Shown here: positions 1 to 7,105 of the stretch, piece after piece | Position numbering within the stretch: position 1 is the stretch's first letter | Layout: the number at the start of each line of letters is the position of its first letter | Source of the DNA: an uncultured Odoribacter sp. | Lineage (GTDB): Bacteria > Bacteroidota > Bacteroidia > Bacteroidales > Marinifilaceae | Length of the DNA: 22,324 nucleotides | Assembly: GCA_910589025.1 (NCBI GenBank) | Contig: CAJURM010000015.1 | Span: 54,873-77,196 of the forward strand | Reading direction: 5' to 3' | Program-made: the position numbers and the translations under genes | Notes under the pieces: generated by a model | What the model was told of the DNA's origin: nothing | The model's input: only the letters and a program-made list of their open reading frames with translations | Database searches by the model: none

Positions 1-44
1 AACTACACTTTAAGAATAATCGGGTTATTTGTTAAAAATGTAAA

Positions 45-1301
45 TTATTGCATGAGGTCAGGAGTTGTCTCCACCCACTTGTAGAATTTATCTCCACGCC
101 GGATTTTGCGGGAAACAGGCATAGAAAAAAGAGTTCCTTTCGATACCTTTTGCACAGGCTTCAAATCCACCCGCATTTCCGGAACTGTCATCTGAATCAC
201 GCCAGTTGTTTCTCCCACAATCAGAATTTCATCCCCCACCTGCAAATCAAAAGACTCTATCTTAAATTCCCCCACCTGAAGATTGGAAAAATAATTGGTT
301 ATTTTTCCCAATGCTATTTTTTTACGAGTCGCCTTTGAACCATAAACTTCACTCCATTCTCCCAAACGGCGCCCCAGGTAATAACCATCCCAAAAGCCCC
401 GATTAAACACTGTAGACAAACGTTCTTTCCACTTCTCTATCTTCTCCGCCGAATAGCTCCCGTCCAGGATAGCATACAAGGCTTCATTATAACATTCACA
501 AAGCGTCAACACATATTCCGCAGGACGAGCACGTCCTTCTAACTTAAATACCCGTACTCCAGCATCAGCCATTTTATTGAGAAAACCGATAGTACATAGA
601 TCCTTCGGAGACATGATGTACTCATTCTCAATATCCAACTCCACTTCATTATCCTTGTCTTTCACAGTATAGCCACGGCGACAAATCTGGTAACAGGCTC
701 CCCTGTTGGCAGAAGCATTCTTTTCATGCAGACTCAGGTAACACTTCCCCGACACAGCCATACACAATGCCCCATGGGCAAACATCTCAATCCGGATCAA
801 TTCCCCCTTGGGTCCCCGCAAATCCTCCTCCACAATTTTCCGATGAATAGCTGCCACCTGATTCATATTCAGCTCCCGGGCCAACACAACCACATCTGCA
901 TATCCGGCAAAAAACCGCACCGCTTCGTAATTCGTGACATTACATTGTGTACTGACATGAATTTCCACCCCCACGCTATGAGCATACCGGATAGCAGCCA
1001 TATCCGAAGCAATAATCGCCGTCACTCCCGCCCCTTTTGCCGCATCAATAATATTCTTCATCTTTTCCAACTCATCATCATAGATGATTGTATTCACAGT
1101 CAGATAAGTCTTTACACCTTTCTTGTCGCAGATATGAACGATATTTTTCAAATCATCCAACGTAAAATTAGCCGAAGAACGCGCACGCATATTCAAACCT
1201 TCCACACCAAAGTAAACCGAATCCGCTCCTCCTTGTAAAGCAGCCGTCAATGATTCATACGAACCCACCGGCGCCATAATTTCAAAATCCTTTCTTGTCA
1301 T
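45..1301 (-). CDS. trhP: U32-family protein, TrhP-like (tRNA U34 hydroxylation), formerly peptidase U32
   Basis: The 418-residue product starts MTRKDFEIMAPVGSYESL and carries the U32 signature EMFAHGALCMAVSGKCYLS at about residues 172-190. Cysteines C180, C187, C203 and C207 form the cluster that binds [4Fe-4S] in studied U32 relatives such as UbiU/UbiV. Family knowledge: U32 proteins once called collagenase-like proteases act in hydroxylation reactions; TrhP makes 5-hydroxyuridine at tRNA position 34. Assignment to TrhP rather than another U32 branch is inference. The frame extends 18 codons upstream to 1355, but that extension (MMIIFHTFVVRYF) is poor and would cross a -7 promoter box at 1331-1338, so the ATG at 1299-1301 is preferred. 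The gene diverges from the blaI-type repressor and no terminator is visible in the 44 bases left downstream. Confidence 0.85.
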   Translation of the reverse strand: MTRKDFEIMAPVGSYESLTAALQGGADSVYFGVEGLNMRARSSANFTLDDLKNIVHICDKKGVKTYLTVNTIIYDDELEKMKNIIDAAKGAGVTAIIASDMAAIRYAHSVGVEIHVSTQCNVTNYEAVRFFAGYADVVVLARELNMNQVAAIHRKIVEEDLRGPKGELIRIEMFAHGALCMAVSGKCYLSLHEKNASANRGACYQICRRGYTVKDKDNEVELDIENEYIMSPKDLCTIGFLNKMADAGVRVFKLEGRARPAEYVLTLCECYNEALYAILDGSYSAEKIEKWKERLSTVFNRGFWDGYYLGRRLGEWSEVYGSKATRKKIALGKITNYFSNLQVGEFKIESFDLQVGDEILIVGETTGVIQMTVPEMRVDLKPVQKVSKGTLFSMPVSRKIRRGDKFYKWVETTPDLMQ

Positions 1302-1330
1302 GCTCTGATTAAAACTGAAATATCTTACAA

Positions 1331-1338
1331 CAAAGGTA
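1331..1338 (-). promoter_or_regulatory. -7 promoter box for the U32 gene
   Basis: On the minus strand this reads TACCTTTG, a perfect TAnnTTTG Bacteroidota -7 element, 29 nt before the chosen ATG. No clear TTTG -33 element lies at the expected distance upstream, so the assignment rests on the -7 box and its position. Confidence 0.5.
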
Positions 1339-1379
1339 TGAAATATTATCATCATGATTAAAAATTACACCAAAACTAA

Positions 1380-1403
1380 TTTTTTAGTTGAAAAACTAAA
1401 AAA
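1380..1403. promoter_or_regulatory. Candidate BlaI-type operator (perfect inverted repeat)
   Basis: TTTTTTAGTT (1380-1389) and AACTAAAAAA (1394-1403) are exact reverse complements around GAAA. A second copy of the half-site, TAGTT, follows at 1405-1409, and ACTAAT precedes at 1375-1380. The repeat covers the -33 element of the repressor gene's promoter, a typical place for a BlaI/MecI dimer to block its own transcription. Binding by the adjacent repressor is inferred from position and symmetry. Confidence 0.6.
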
Positions 1404-1418
1404 ATAGTTATACATTTG
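1388..1418 (+). promoter_or_regulatory. Promoter of the blaI-M56 operon
   Basis: TTG at 1388-1390 and TACATTTG at 1411-1418 are separated by 20 bp, matching the Bacteroidota consensus TTTG-N19-21-TAnnTTTG. Transcription would start near 1424, giving a leader of roughly 20 nt before the repressor ATG at 1447. The inverted repeat at 1380-1403 overlaps the -33 element. Confidence 0.65.
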
Positions 1419-1446
1419 TCGCAGTAAAACTTTAATAGAACGTATT

Positions 1447-1812
1447 ATGAAGGAATTAACGAAGGCTGAAGAACAGATCATGCAGATACTCTGGGACTTG
1501 AAAAAAGGATTTGTCAAAGATATTCTGGAGCGGCTACCGGATCCAAAACCGGCCTACAACACCGTTTCCACTATTGTTCGCATCTTACAGGAAAAAGGAT
1601 TTGTCGGTCATGAAACTTTCGGAAAAAGCCATTGTTATTTCCCGATGTTAGACAAAGAGACCTACACCCGCAAATTCCTTCGTAATTTCATCGGAAACTA
1701 CTTTAACAACTCTTTCCCACAAATGGTTTCCTTTTTTGCCAAAGAAGAAAAAATCGATTTAAAGGAAATGGAAGAAATTCTGGAATTTATCAAAAATACC
1801 CCCAACAAATAA
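1447..1812 (+). CDS. BlaI/MecI/CopY-family transcriptional repressor
   Basis: The 121-residue protein begins MKELTKAEEQIMQILWDLKK and has the length and pattern of BlaI/MecI/CopY repressors: an N-terminal winged helix (about residues 4-75, including PAYNTVSTIVRILQEKGFV as the recognition helix and wing) and a short C-terminal helical dimerisation part. Such repressors bind as dimers to palindromic operators and are inactivated by proteolysis through a partner M56 membrane protease. The partner is encoded 6 bp downstream, so the two genes form one operon. The perfect inverted repeat over the promoter suggests autorepression. The signal controlled here is unknown; the M56 partner lacks a penicillin-binding sensor, so a beta-lactam role should not be assumed. 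Confidence 0.9.
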   Translation: MKELTKAEEQIMQILWDLKKGFVKDILERLPDPKPAYNTVSTIVRILQEKGFVGHETFGKSHCYFPMLDKETYTRKFLRNFIGNYFNNSFPQMVSFFAKEEKIDLKEMEEILEFIKNTPNK

Positions 1813-1818
1813 AACAGT

Positions 1819-3384
1819 ATGACTCCTTCTTGGCCTTATATTATCAAATCGTCAGTTTTACTGTCTGCTTTTTTACTCTATTATATATTTTTTCTGAAAA
1901 AGCAGACCTTCTTTACCTGGAACAGGGTGTATCTACTTGCCACACTGATCCTATCGGTTTGCACCCCCCTTTTCCATTTTAACTTGACAATAAACAACAC
2001 AACAACGGAATCCGCTCTTCCCACCCTTTATTACGTATCGGGATTTATGGAAGAAATTTCCGTGTCCGGGAGTAAGGCTTCAACCCATAGTCTATTTTAT
2101 CATTTGACTTTGATTTACATCAGCGGAATCTGCTTTCTCATCCTCCGCTACCTCAAAGGATTATTCCAAATCAGCAAACTAATCCGTTCCCATAAATGCA
2201 AACGTATACATAAACTAAAAATTATTCCGGTACCTTCCGGTTACCCCGTATTTTCTTTTTTCAATTGCATTTTTATCAATACAGCTTCTTTTGGAAAATC
2301 CGGAGCTAAAAGTGTATTTGAGCATGAACGGATACATGTTCGCCAAGGCCACAGCTTTGATCTTTTAATCACGGAAATCATCTGCACACTGAACTGGTTT
2401 AACCCCTTAGTATGGATATACAAAAAAAACATTGCTCAAAATCACGAATATATAGCCGATAGGCAGGTCACTGTAAAGTATCAGACCGGTAGATATCTTC
2501 AGCTTCTTGTCAATCAGGCTCTCAAAGGAAATGCTTTTTCCTTTAGCAACTGTTTTTCATGTTCAAACTTAAAAAAACGAATGATTATGATGACTAAAAA
2601 ACAATCGAATAAATTCAATATTCTGAATTATATTCCAGCTCTGTTTATTGGCGGAATATTATGTACTGCCTTTACCTGTATTGCCACAGAAACTCCGGCA
2701 TTACCCTTTATTTCAGAAAACAAAACTGTCACGACAGAAGAAATTCTGGAATCTCCTGCTGATACATCGGCTATTTTCCAAGTGGTAGAAACCATGCCGC
2801 AATTCAATGGAAATATGCAAACCTGGCTGAAGAATAATGTGAAATACCCCGTAAAAGCCATTGCAAACAAAGAAAAGGGAAGAGTTTTCGTTTCTTTCGT
2901 AGTTGAAAGAAACGGAAATATCTCAAATACCAAAGTCACCAAGGGGGTAAGCCCTCTATTGGATGCAGAAGCTCTTCGTGTTGTAAAGTCAATGCCAGCT
3001 TGGATTCCCGGCAAACAGAGAGGACAAACGGTGAGGGTTGCTTTCGTTGTACCCATTAACTTTAACCTGTCTGAGTCTCCTGTCTTTACTGTCGTGGAAA
3101 CCATGCCCCGGTTTAACGGAAATATGGAAGCCTGGATAAAAGATAATCTGAAATATCCAGAAAAATCCCAGAAAGCAAAAGAAGAAGGACTGGCATTTGT
3201 CGGTTTCGTGGTTAATGAAGACGGTTCCCTTTCCGATTTCAAAATCCAACGCTCTTCCGGCCACCAAGCATTAGACGAGGAAGCCTTGAGGAGTACAAAA
3301 GCCATGCCCAACTGGATTCCTGGCAAGCAACAGGGGAAAGCTGTCAAAGTCTCCTTTGTCGTACCTTTCAATTTCAAGTTATAA
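1819..3384 (+). CDS. M56 (BlaR1-type) membrane metallopeptidase with two tandem TonB C-terminal domains
   Basis: The protein has 521 residues. Hydrophobic segments at about 10-26, 36-54 and 95-112 precede an M56 zinc-protease core with HERIH (H169, E170, H173) and a likely third ligand in NHEYIAD near residue 210. A further membrane segment lies at about 271-289. The rest, probably periplasmic, is two TonB C-terminal-like repeats (about 322-416 and 423-520), both opening with VETMPxFNGNM and closing with MPxWIPGKQxG then FVVPxNFxL. Family knowledge: BlaR1/MecR1 proteins sense a signal outside and cleave a BlaI-type repressor inside. Bacteroidota M56 proteins often carry a TonB domain where BlaR1 has its penicillin-binding sensor; having two is a local duplication. 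It is co-transcribed with the repressor upstream. The inducer is unknown. Confidence 0.88.
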   Translation: MTPSWPYIIKSSVLLSAFLLYYIFFLKKQTFFTWNRVYLLATLILSVCTPLFHFNLTINNTTTESALPTLYYVSGFMEEISVSGSKASTHSLFYHLTLIYISGICFLILRYLKGLFQISKLIRSHKCKRIHKLKIIPVPSGYPVFSFFNCIFINTASFGKSGAKSVFEHERIHVRQGHSFDLLITEIICTLNWFNPLVWIYKKNIAQNHEYIADRQVTVKYQTGRYLQLLVNQALKGNAFSFSNCFSCSNLKKRMIMMTKKQSNKFNILNYIPALFIGGILCTAFTCIATETPALPFISENKTVTTEEILESPADTSAIFQVVETMPQFNGNMQTWLKNNVKYPVKAIANKEKGRVFVSFVVERNGNISNTKVTKGVSPLLDAEALRVVKSMPAWIPGKQRGQTVRVAFVVPINFNLSESPVFTVVETMPRFNGNMEAWIKDNLKYPEKSQKAKEEGLAFVGFVVNEDGSLSDFKIQRSSGHQALDEEALRSTKAMPNWIPGKQQGKAVKVSFVVPFNFKL

Positions 3385-3393
3385 AACCACCAA

Positions 3394-3420
3394 ACCCGGA
3401 AGACAAAACAGCTTCCGGGT
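3394..3420 (+). terminator. Hairpin after the blaI-M56 operon
   Basis: ACCCGGAAG (3394-3402) pairs perfectly with CTTCCGGGT (3412-3420) around a 9-nt loop, ten bases after the M56 stop codon. The following bases are C/T-rich rather than a clean U run, so termination may be partial. Confidence 0.6.
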
Positions 3421-3471
3421 CTCCCCCTTCACAAACTCCGGCAGCATATTTCCTCCGTAATTTTTTTTTTC

Positions 3472-3479
3472 TATCTTTG
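3472..3479 (+). promoter_or_regulatory. -7 promoter box for frr
   Basis: TATCTTTG matches TAnnTTTG and directly follows a T-rich tract. It lies 86 nt before the frr ATG and after the upstream terminator hairpin. No good -33 TTTG is visible. The leader (about 3486-3565) shows no strong hairpin. Confidence 0.5.
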
Positions 3480-3565
3480 TTTGTCAAGAGTCTTAACGGA
3501 AAAAATGGCTTCCAAGCTATTTCAAACAGTTTTGAAAACTCCGCACACATTTAAATGATTCATAT

Positions 3566-4129
3566 ATGAACGAAGAAGTAAAATTATTTATGGACGAAGC
3601 CAAAGAGTTGATGCAGAATGCACTCACTCATTTGGAAAGTGAATTGGCTAAAATCAGGGCCGGAAGGGCTAATCCGAAAATTTTGAATGATGTTCTGGTA
3701 GAATACTATGGCACACCGACTCCTCTTGCACAAGTAGCCAATATCTCAGTTCCGGATCCGCGTACTATCTCTGTTCAACCTTGGGAAAAACAGATGATTG
3801 GCCCCATTGAAAAAGCTATCCGTAATGCAAATTTAGGGCTGAACCCGGACAATAACGGCGAAGTAGTGCGAATCAATGTTCCTGCATTGACAGAAGAAAG
3901 AAGAAAAGAATTGGTAAAGCAATCCAGAAGTGTAGGAGAAACTGCTAAAGTCAGTATCCGAAATGCAAGACGGGATGCTATTGACGAATTCAAAAAAATG
4001 ACAAAAGACGGGCTCCCCGAAGATGTTGCCAAAGATGCAGAAGCAGAAGTCCAGAAAATGACCGACAACTATTCCAAGAAAGTCGAAGATATTCTTACTG
4101 TAAAAGAAAAAGACATCATGACGATATAA
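3566..4129 (+). CDS. frr: Ribosome recycling factor
   Basis: The 187-residue product has the length and sequence of RRF: an N-terminal helix (MNEEVKLFMDEAKELM), the conserved LAKIRAGRANPKILNDVLVEYYGTPTPLAQVANISVPDPRTI split over residues 27-70, and C-terminal RINVPALTEERRKELVKQ. With EF-G it splits post-termination 70S ribosomes into subunits. In many bacteria frr follows pyrH or tsf; here it stands alone between a BlaI-type operon and a convergent kdsB, with its own -7 box and its own terminator. The start codon is the only sensible one for the family. No irregularity was seen. Confidence 0.97.
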   Translation: MNEEVKLFMDEAKELMQNALTHLESELAKIRAGRANPKILNDVLVEYYGTPTPLAQVANISVPDPRTISVQPWEKQMIGPIEKAIRNANLGLNPDNNGEVVRINVPALTEERRKELVKQSRSVGETAKVSIRNARRDAIDEFKKMTKDGLPEDVAKDAEAEVQKMTDNYSKKVEDILTVKEKDIMTI

Positions 4130-4155
4130 AAAAAGCCGCAAAAGCGGCTTTTTTT
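4128..4155. terminator. Bidirectional intrinsic terminator between frr and kdsB
   Basis: Seven A, then GCCGC, loop AAAA, GCGGC, then seven T form a symmetric 12-bp hairpin with U runs in both directions. It starts within the last base pair or two of the frr stop codon (4127-4129) and ends two bases before the kdsB stop codon, so it serves both convergent genes. Confidence 0.9.
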
Positions 4156-4156
4156 A

Positions 4157-4900
4157 TTATAATAACGCTTTGGCCTTCTCCAAATCCTCCGGAGTATCAA
4201 TACCTATCGACTCGTGATCCGTAACACTAACAGCAATTGTATAACCATTTTCCAACCATCGTAACTGCTCCAAAGACTCTACTTTCTCCAGTTTTCCTGC
4301 AGGCAAGCGGGTAATTTCTTGCAAAACGGCAGGACGGTAAGCATACATCCCCACATGCTTATAATATGTTGTGACATCCAGCCAGTCTGTTCCCTCCACA
4401 CCCCGGGCAAAAGGGATAGGTGACCTTGAAAAATAAATCGCTGTATTCTGTGAAGAAAATACCACTTTCACCTTATTCGGATCAAATAGAGCCTCCGTGT
4501 CTTCAAATGGTTTTGCCAAAGTAGCAATTTGTACCCCAGGATTTTCAAAACAATTAATCAACTGCTGAATTTGTCGGGGTACAATAAAAGGCTCATCCCC
4601 CTGCACATTGACTATCACATCATAATCCGCACACTTCTCCTCAACAACCTTTTCATAAGCTTCAAAACAACGGTCCGTACCACTACGATGCGCCGAAGAA
4701 GTTATAATCGCTTTTCCGCCGAACTCCGCCACTTTTTCAAAAATACGCCTGTCATCGGTAGCAACATATACATCTTCCGACACCGAACGTGCTTTCTCCA
4801 CCACATGCTGGATCATGGGTTTTCCCCCTATCTCTGCCAACGGCTTTCCCGGAAACCGGGTCGAAGCATAGCGGGCCGGTATCAGTATGAGTACTTTCAT
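4157..4900 (-). CDS. kdsB: 3-deoxy-manno-octulosonate cytidylyltransferase (CMP-Kdo synthetase)
   Basis: The 247-residue enzyme starts MKVLILIPARYASTRFPG and shows the KdsB nucleotide-binding motif IPARYxSTRFPGKPL (residues 7-21), VNVQGDEPF (97-105), YKHVGMYAYR (about 180-189) and VESLEQLRWLENG (207-219). It activates Kdo with CTP to CMP-Kdo in the cytosol, the step that supplies Kdo for the lipopolysaccharide inner core. The open frame continues 15 codons upstream (MFICFYSLSIVRIYI), but the family starts at MKVLILIPAR, so ATG 4898-4900 is used. It lies 94 nt after the second bactofilin gene on the same strand; a weak promoter (TTG, 21 bp, TTCATTTG) is possible in that gap, so it may be read both from its own start and by read-through. 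Confidence 0.95.
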   Translation of the reverse strand: MKVLILIPARYASTRFPGKPLAEIGGKPMIQHVVEKARSVSEDVYVATDDRRIFEKVAEFGGKAIITSSAHRSGTDRCFEAYEKVVEEKCADYDVIVNVQGDEPFIVPRQIQQLINCFENPGVQIATLAKPFEDTEALFDPNKVKVVFSSQNTAIYFSRSPIPFARGVEGTDWLDVTTYYKHVGMYAYRPAVLQEITRLPAGKLEKVESLEQLRWLENGYTIAVSVTDHESIGIDTPEDLEKAKALL

Positions 4901-4994
4901 GATATAAATCCTGACAATGGATAAACTATAAAAACAAATGAACACACATCATCTGTCCATCCACAATTTTCCAGTACGAGAAAAAACAATTGAT

Positions 4995-5363
4995 TTACTT
5001 TGCAGTCTCTTTACTTTCATGCCCTTCTTTCTTCACCATCTGACAGTTCCCATTAAACATCACTCCGGGTTCTACAGCCAATACAGCCGAAACAATATTA
5101 CCCATCACCCGGGCAGGTGCTTTCAACGACACAGTTCCGCTGGCAGTAATATTTCCCATCACTACCCCCATGACATCAATATTTCCACACTCTACATCAC
5201 CTTCTATCTTTGCGGTATTCCCCACCACCAAACGACCTGAGGTCAGGATTTTACCCTTGATCATCCCGTCAATACGAATATCATTTTTCGTTTTTACATC
5301 CCCGACAATCATTGTCCCTTCACACAACAAATTCACGGCATTGCTATTCACTTCTTTACCCAT
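4995..5363 (-). CDS. Bactofilin (polymer-forming cytoskeletal protein), second of the pair
   Basis: The 122-residue protein has a bactofilin core at about residues 10-105: short beta-strand turns rich in G, V and I (LCEGTMIVGDVKTKNDIRID, then IKGKI, GNTAKIEGDVECGNIDVMG, VMGNITASGTV), as expected of a right-handed beta-helix. Short polar tails flank it, and the C-terminus is charged (KKEGHESKETAK). Family knowledge: bactofilins self-assemble into nucleotide-independent filaments, often at the membrane, that position envelope or cell-shape enzymes. It is encoded 20 bp after another bactofilin gene of similar size, so two subunits probably form one assembly. No M23 peptidase, a common bactofilin partner, lies next to the pair here. 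Confidence 0.85.
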   Translation of the reverse strand: MGKEVNSNAVNLLCEGTMIVGDVKTKNDIRIDGMIKGKILTSGRLVVGNTAKIEGDVECGNIDVMGVVMGNITASGTVSLKAPARVMGNIVSAVLAVEPGVMFNGNCQMVKKEGHESKETAK

Positions 5364-5383
5364 ATTGCACTACTATTTATTAT

Positions 5384-5725
5384 TTATTCCTTTAATCTCA
5401 ATCCTTTTTCAACTACAGCTTCCGGATGTATCAACAAACAAGAAGTCTGCAGAAAACCTTTAACTACAGCATTTGCTGTCAGACAGGTTCTTTCGTCTGC
5501 CTGGACATCACCGGTTATCAATCCGTCCAACACCAACTCCCGGCACACAACATTTCCTTCCACAAATCCGTCCCTGTCAATCACCAATTTGCCTTCACAC
5601 TCTACATCTCCCCTTATTATCCCTTTCAGGAACATATCTTTTCCGGTCCGGATGTTTCCCCGGATTTCAGCTCCTTCCTGCAGAACAGAGCCACCCGCAC
5701 TTATTTCTGATTGATCCAGACTCAT
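5384..5725 (-). CDS. Bactofilin, first of the pair
   Basis: The 113-residue protein has the repeated turn pattern of bactofilins: GSVLQEGAEIRGNIRTGKDM, IIRGDVECEGKLVIDRDG, VEGNVVCRELVLDG and LITGDVQADERTCLTANAVV. It resembles its downstream neighbour in plan but is clearly diverged, with cysteines in several strands that the neighbour mostly lacks. The expected fold is a beta-helix that polymerises without nucleotide. Start ATG 5723-5725 follows AAAAAGGT. It sits between the fabH terminator (5756-5783) and the second bactofilin, so the pair probably has its own promoter in the short stretch between, although no good TAnnTTTG box is visible there; some read-through from fabH is possible. Its specific role is unknown. 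Confidence 0.82.
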   Translation of the reverse strand: MSLDQSEISAGGSVLQEGAEIRGNIRTGKDMFLKGIIRGDVECEGKLVIDRDGFVEGNVVCRELVLDGLITGDVQADERTCLTANAVVKGFLQTSCLLIHPEAVVEKGLRLKE

Positions 5726-5755
5726 ACCTTTTTACGTAAGCGAAGACGAATATAT

Positions 5756-5783
5756 AAAAAATGGGGATTCACACCCCATTTTT
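5756..5783 (-). terminator. Terminator after fabH
   Basis: TGGGG (5762-5766) pairs with CCCCA (5774-5778) around a 7-nt loop. The stem is extended by A6 and T5 on the two sides, giving a U run in the minus-strand transcript. It begins two bases after the fabH stop codon. Confidence 0.8.
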
Positions 5784-5785
5784 AT

Positions 5786-6784
5786 TTATTTTTTATCATA
5801 AGCCCATTTCAGCCACACCGCTCCCCATGTAAATCCCGCACCAAATGCAGCCAAAATCAGGTTATCTCCTTTATGCAGACGGTCTTCCCATTCATATAGA
5901 CACAAAGGAATCGTAGCAGAAGTCGTATTTCCATACTTCTGTATATTAATCATTACCTTTGATTCATCCACTCCCATACGACGAGCCGTAGCGTCAATGA
6001 TACGTAAATTAGCCTGATGGGGTACCAAATAAGCTACATCATCGGCAGACAAATGATTCTTTTCCATAATTTCCACTGAAACATCCGCCATTTTAGATAC
6101 CGCATGTTTAAAAACATACTGTCCGTCCTGGTAAATAAAATGCTCCCGGTTTGTTACAGTTTCTATACTTGGCGGATTCAAAGAACCTCCGGATTTCATA
6201 AACAGATGATCACGCCCGATTCCGTCAGAACGTAAAATATGATCCATCACCCCCAAATCCTCATACGTCGGTTCCAACAACACGGCAGCCGAAGCATCAC
6301 CAAACAAAGGGCAGGTTTTGCGATCCGTATAATCCGTAATCACCGACATCTTTTCTGCACCGACAAAAACCACTTTCTTATATCTCCCGCTTTCCACATA
6401 CTGGGTAGCGGTCACCAATCCGAAAATAAACCCTGAACATCCGGCATTCAAATCAAAACCGAAAGCATTTTTTATTCCCACCATATCAGCAATAACCTGA
6501 GCATTGGCCGGGAAATGCATATCAGGAGTCACCGTAGCACAAATTAATAAATCTACCTCTTCCGGTTTGGTATTTGTCTTTTCCAACAGATTCTCCACCG
6601 CTCTTGCACCCAACCAGGCACTTCCCTTATCTTTGTCTTTCAAAATCCGCCTCTCCTTGATTCCGACACGGGTCATAATCCATTCATCGGTAGTATCCAC
6701 CATCCGGCTCAACTCATCATTATTGAGAACATAATCGGGATAATAGGCACCCACACCAGTTATTATAGCTTTTGGCCTTTCCAT
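5786..6784 (-). CDS. fabH: 3-oxoacyl-[acyl-carrier-protein] synthase III
   Basis: The 332-residue enzyme has the KAS III catalytic triad in context: C116 in LNAGCSGFIFGL, H256 in LVPHQANLRIID and N286 in KYGNTTSATIPL. The C-terminal GAGFTWGAVWLKW block is also typical. It condenses an acyl-CoA primer with malonyl-ACP to begin fatty-acid synthesis in the cytosol. The start ATG at 6782-6784 gives MERPKAIITGVGAYYPDYVL, the normal N-terminus. It is the last of yceD, rpmF, fabH on this strand, an old and widespread arrangement; plsX, often found between rpmF and fabH elsewhere, is missing here. A 119-nt gap with two hairpins separates it from rpmF. Confidence 0.97.
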   Translation of the reverse strand: MERPKAIITGVGAYYPDYVLNNDELSRMVDTTDEWIMTRVGIKERRILKDKDKGSAWLGARAVENLLEKTNTKPEEVDLLICATVTPDMHFPANAQVIADMVGIKNAFGFDLNAGCSGFIFGLVTATQYVESGRYKKVVFVGAEKMSVITDYTDRKTCPLFGDASAAVLLEPTYEDLGVMDHILRSDGIGRDHLFMKSGGSLNPPSIETVTNREHFIYQDGQYVFKHAVSKMADVSVEIMEKNHLSADDVAYLVPHQANLRIIDATARRMGVDESKVMINIQKYGNTTSATIPLCLYEWEDRLHKGDNLILAAFGAGFTWGAVWLKWAYDKK

Positions 6785-6808
6785 AAAATTTATTTTAGAA
6801 TGAAATGT

Positions 6809-6832
6809 TTTCCGGCTCCAACCGACCGGAAA
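6809..6832 (-). promoter_or_regulatory. Hairpin 24 nt upstream of the fabH start codon
   Basis: TTTCCGG (6809-6815) and CCGGAAA (6826-6832) are exact reverse complements around a 10-nt loop. In the minus-strand transcript this lies close to the fabH ribosome-entry region and has no U run, so a role in translation or mRNA processing fits better than termination. The function is inference. Confidence 0.45.
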
Positions 6833-6848
6833 TCTTATAAACGAGCAT

Positions 6849-6871
6849 AGCCCCCTAAACTATAGGGGGCT
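6849..6871 (-). promoter_or_regulatory. Strong hairpin in the rpmF-fabH gap
   Basis: AGCCCCCTA (6849-6857) and TAGGGGGCT (6863-6871) form a perfect 9-bp GC-rich stem around AACTA, 33 nt after the rpmF stop. The RNA downstream (CTCGTTTATAAG) is not a U tract, so this is more likely an attenuator, stabiliser or processing site between an abundant ribosomal mRNA and fabH than a full terminator. Confidence 0.55.
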
Positions 6872-6903
6872 GTGTATGATAATACAATCCCGTATAGTCA
6901 GAA

Positions 6904-7089
6904 TTATGCAACTACCGGTTTTTCGATAGCCAACTTACCTCTGTAATATCCGCATTCCGGGCATACAGTATGATACTGTACAGCAGCACCACAATTTGAA
7001 CACTTAGCGATTGCAGCAACAGTCAATGCATCGTGAGTTCTTCTCTTGTTTCTTCTCTGTTTGGAGATTTTTCGTTTCGGATGTGCCAT
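6904..7089 (-). CDS. rpmF: Large ribosomal subunit protein bL32
   Basis: The 61-residue basic protein starts MAHPKRKISKQRRNKRRTHD, the bL32 N-terminus, and contains a zinc ribbon with ligands C30, C33, C43 and C46 (CSNCG then CPECG). All four cysteines are present, so this is the zinc-binding form rather than the cysteine-free paralogue used under zinc limitation. It is part of the 50S subunit. It lies 16 bp after yceD and before fabH on the same strand, the classic yceD-rpmF-fabH order. Length and start are normal. Confidence 0.97.
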   Translation of the reverse strand: MAHPKRKISKQRRNKRRTHDALTVAAIAKCSNCGAAVQYHTVCPECGYYRGKLAIEKPVVA

Positions 7090-7105
7090 TTCTCTCTACT
7101 TTTAT

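Noticed and set aside
2628..3377. 249-codon minus-strand ORF inside the M56 gene
   Set aside because: It is the antisense shadow of the duplicated TonB domains; the repeat makes both frames stay open.
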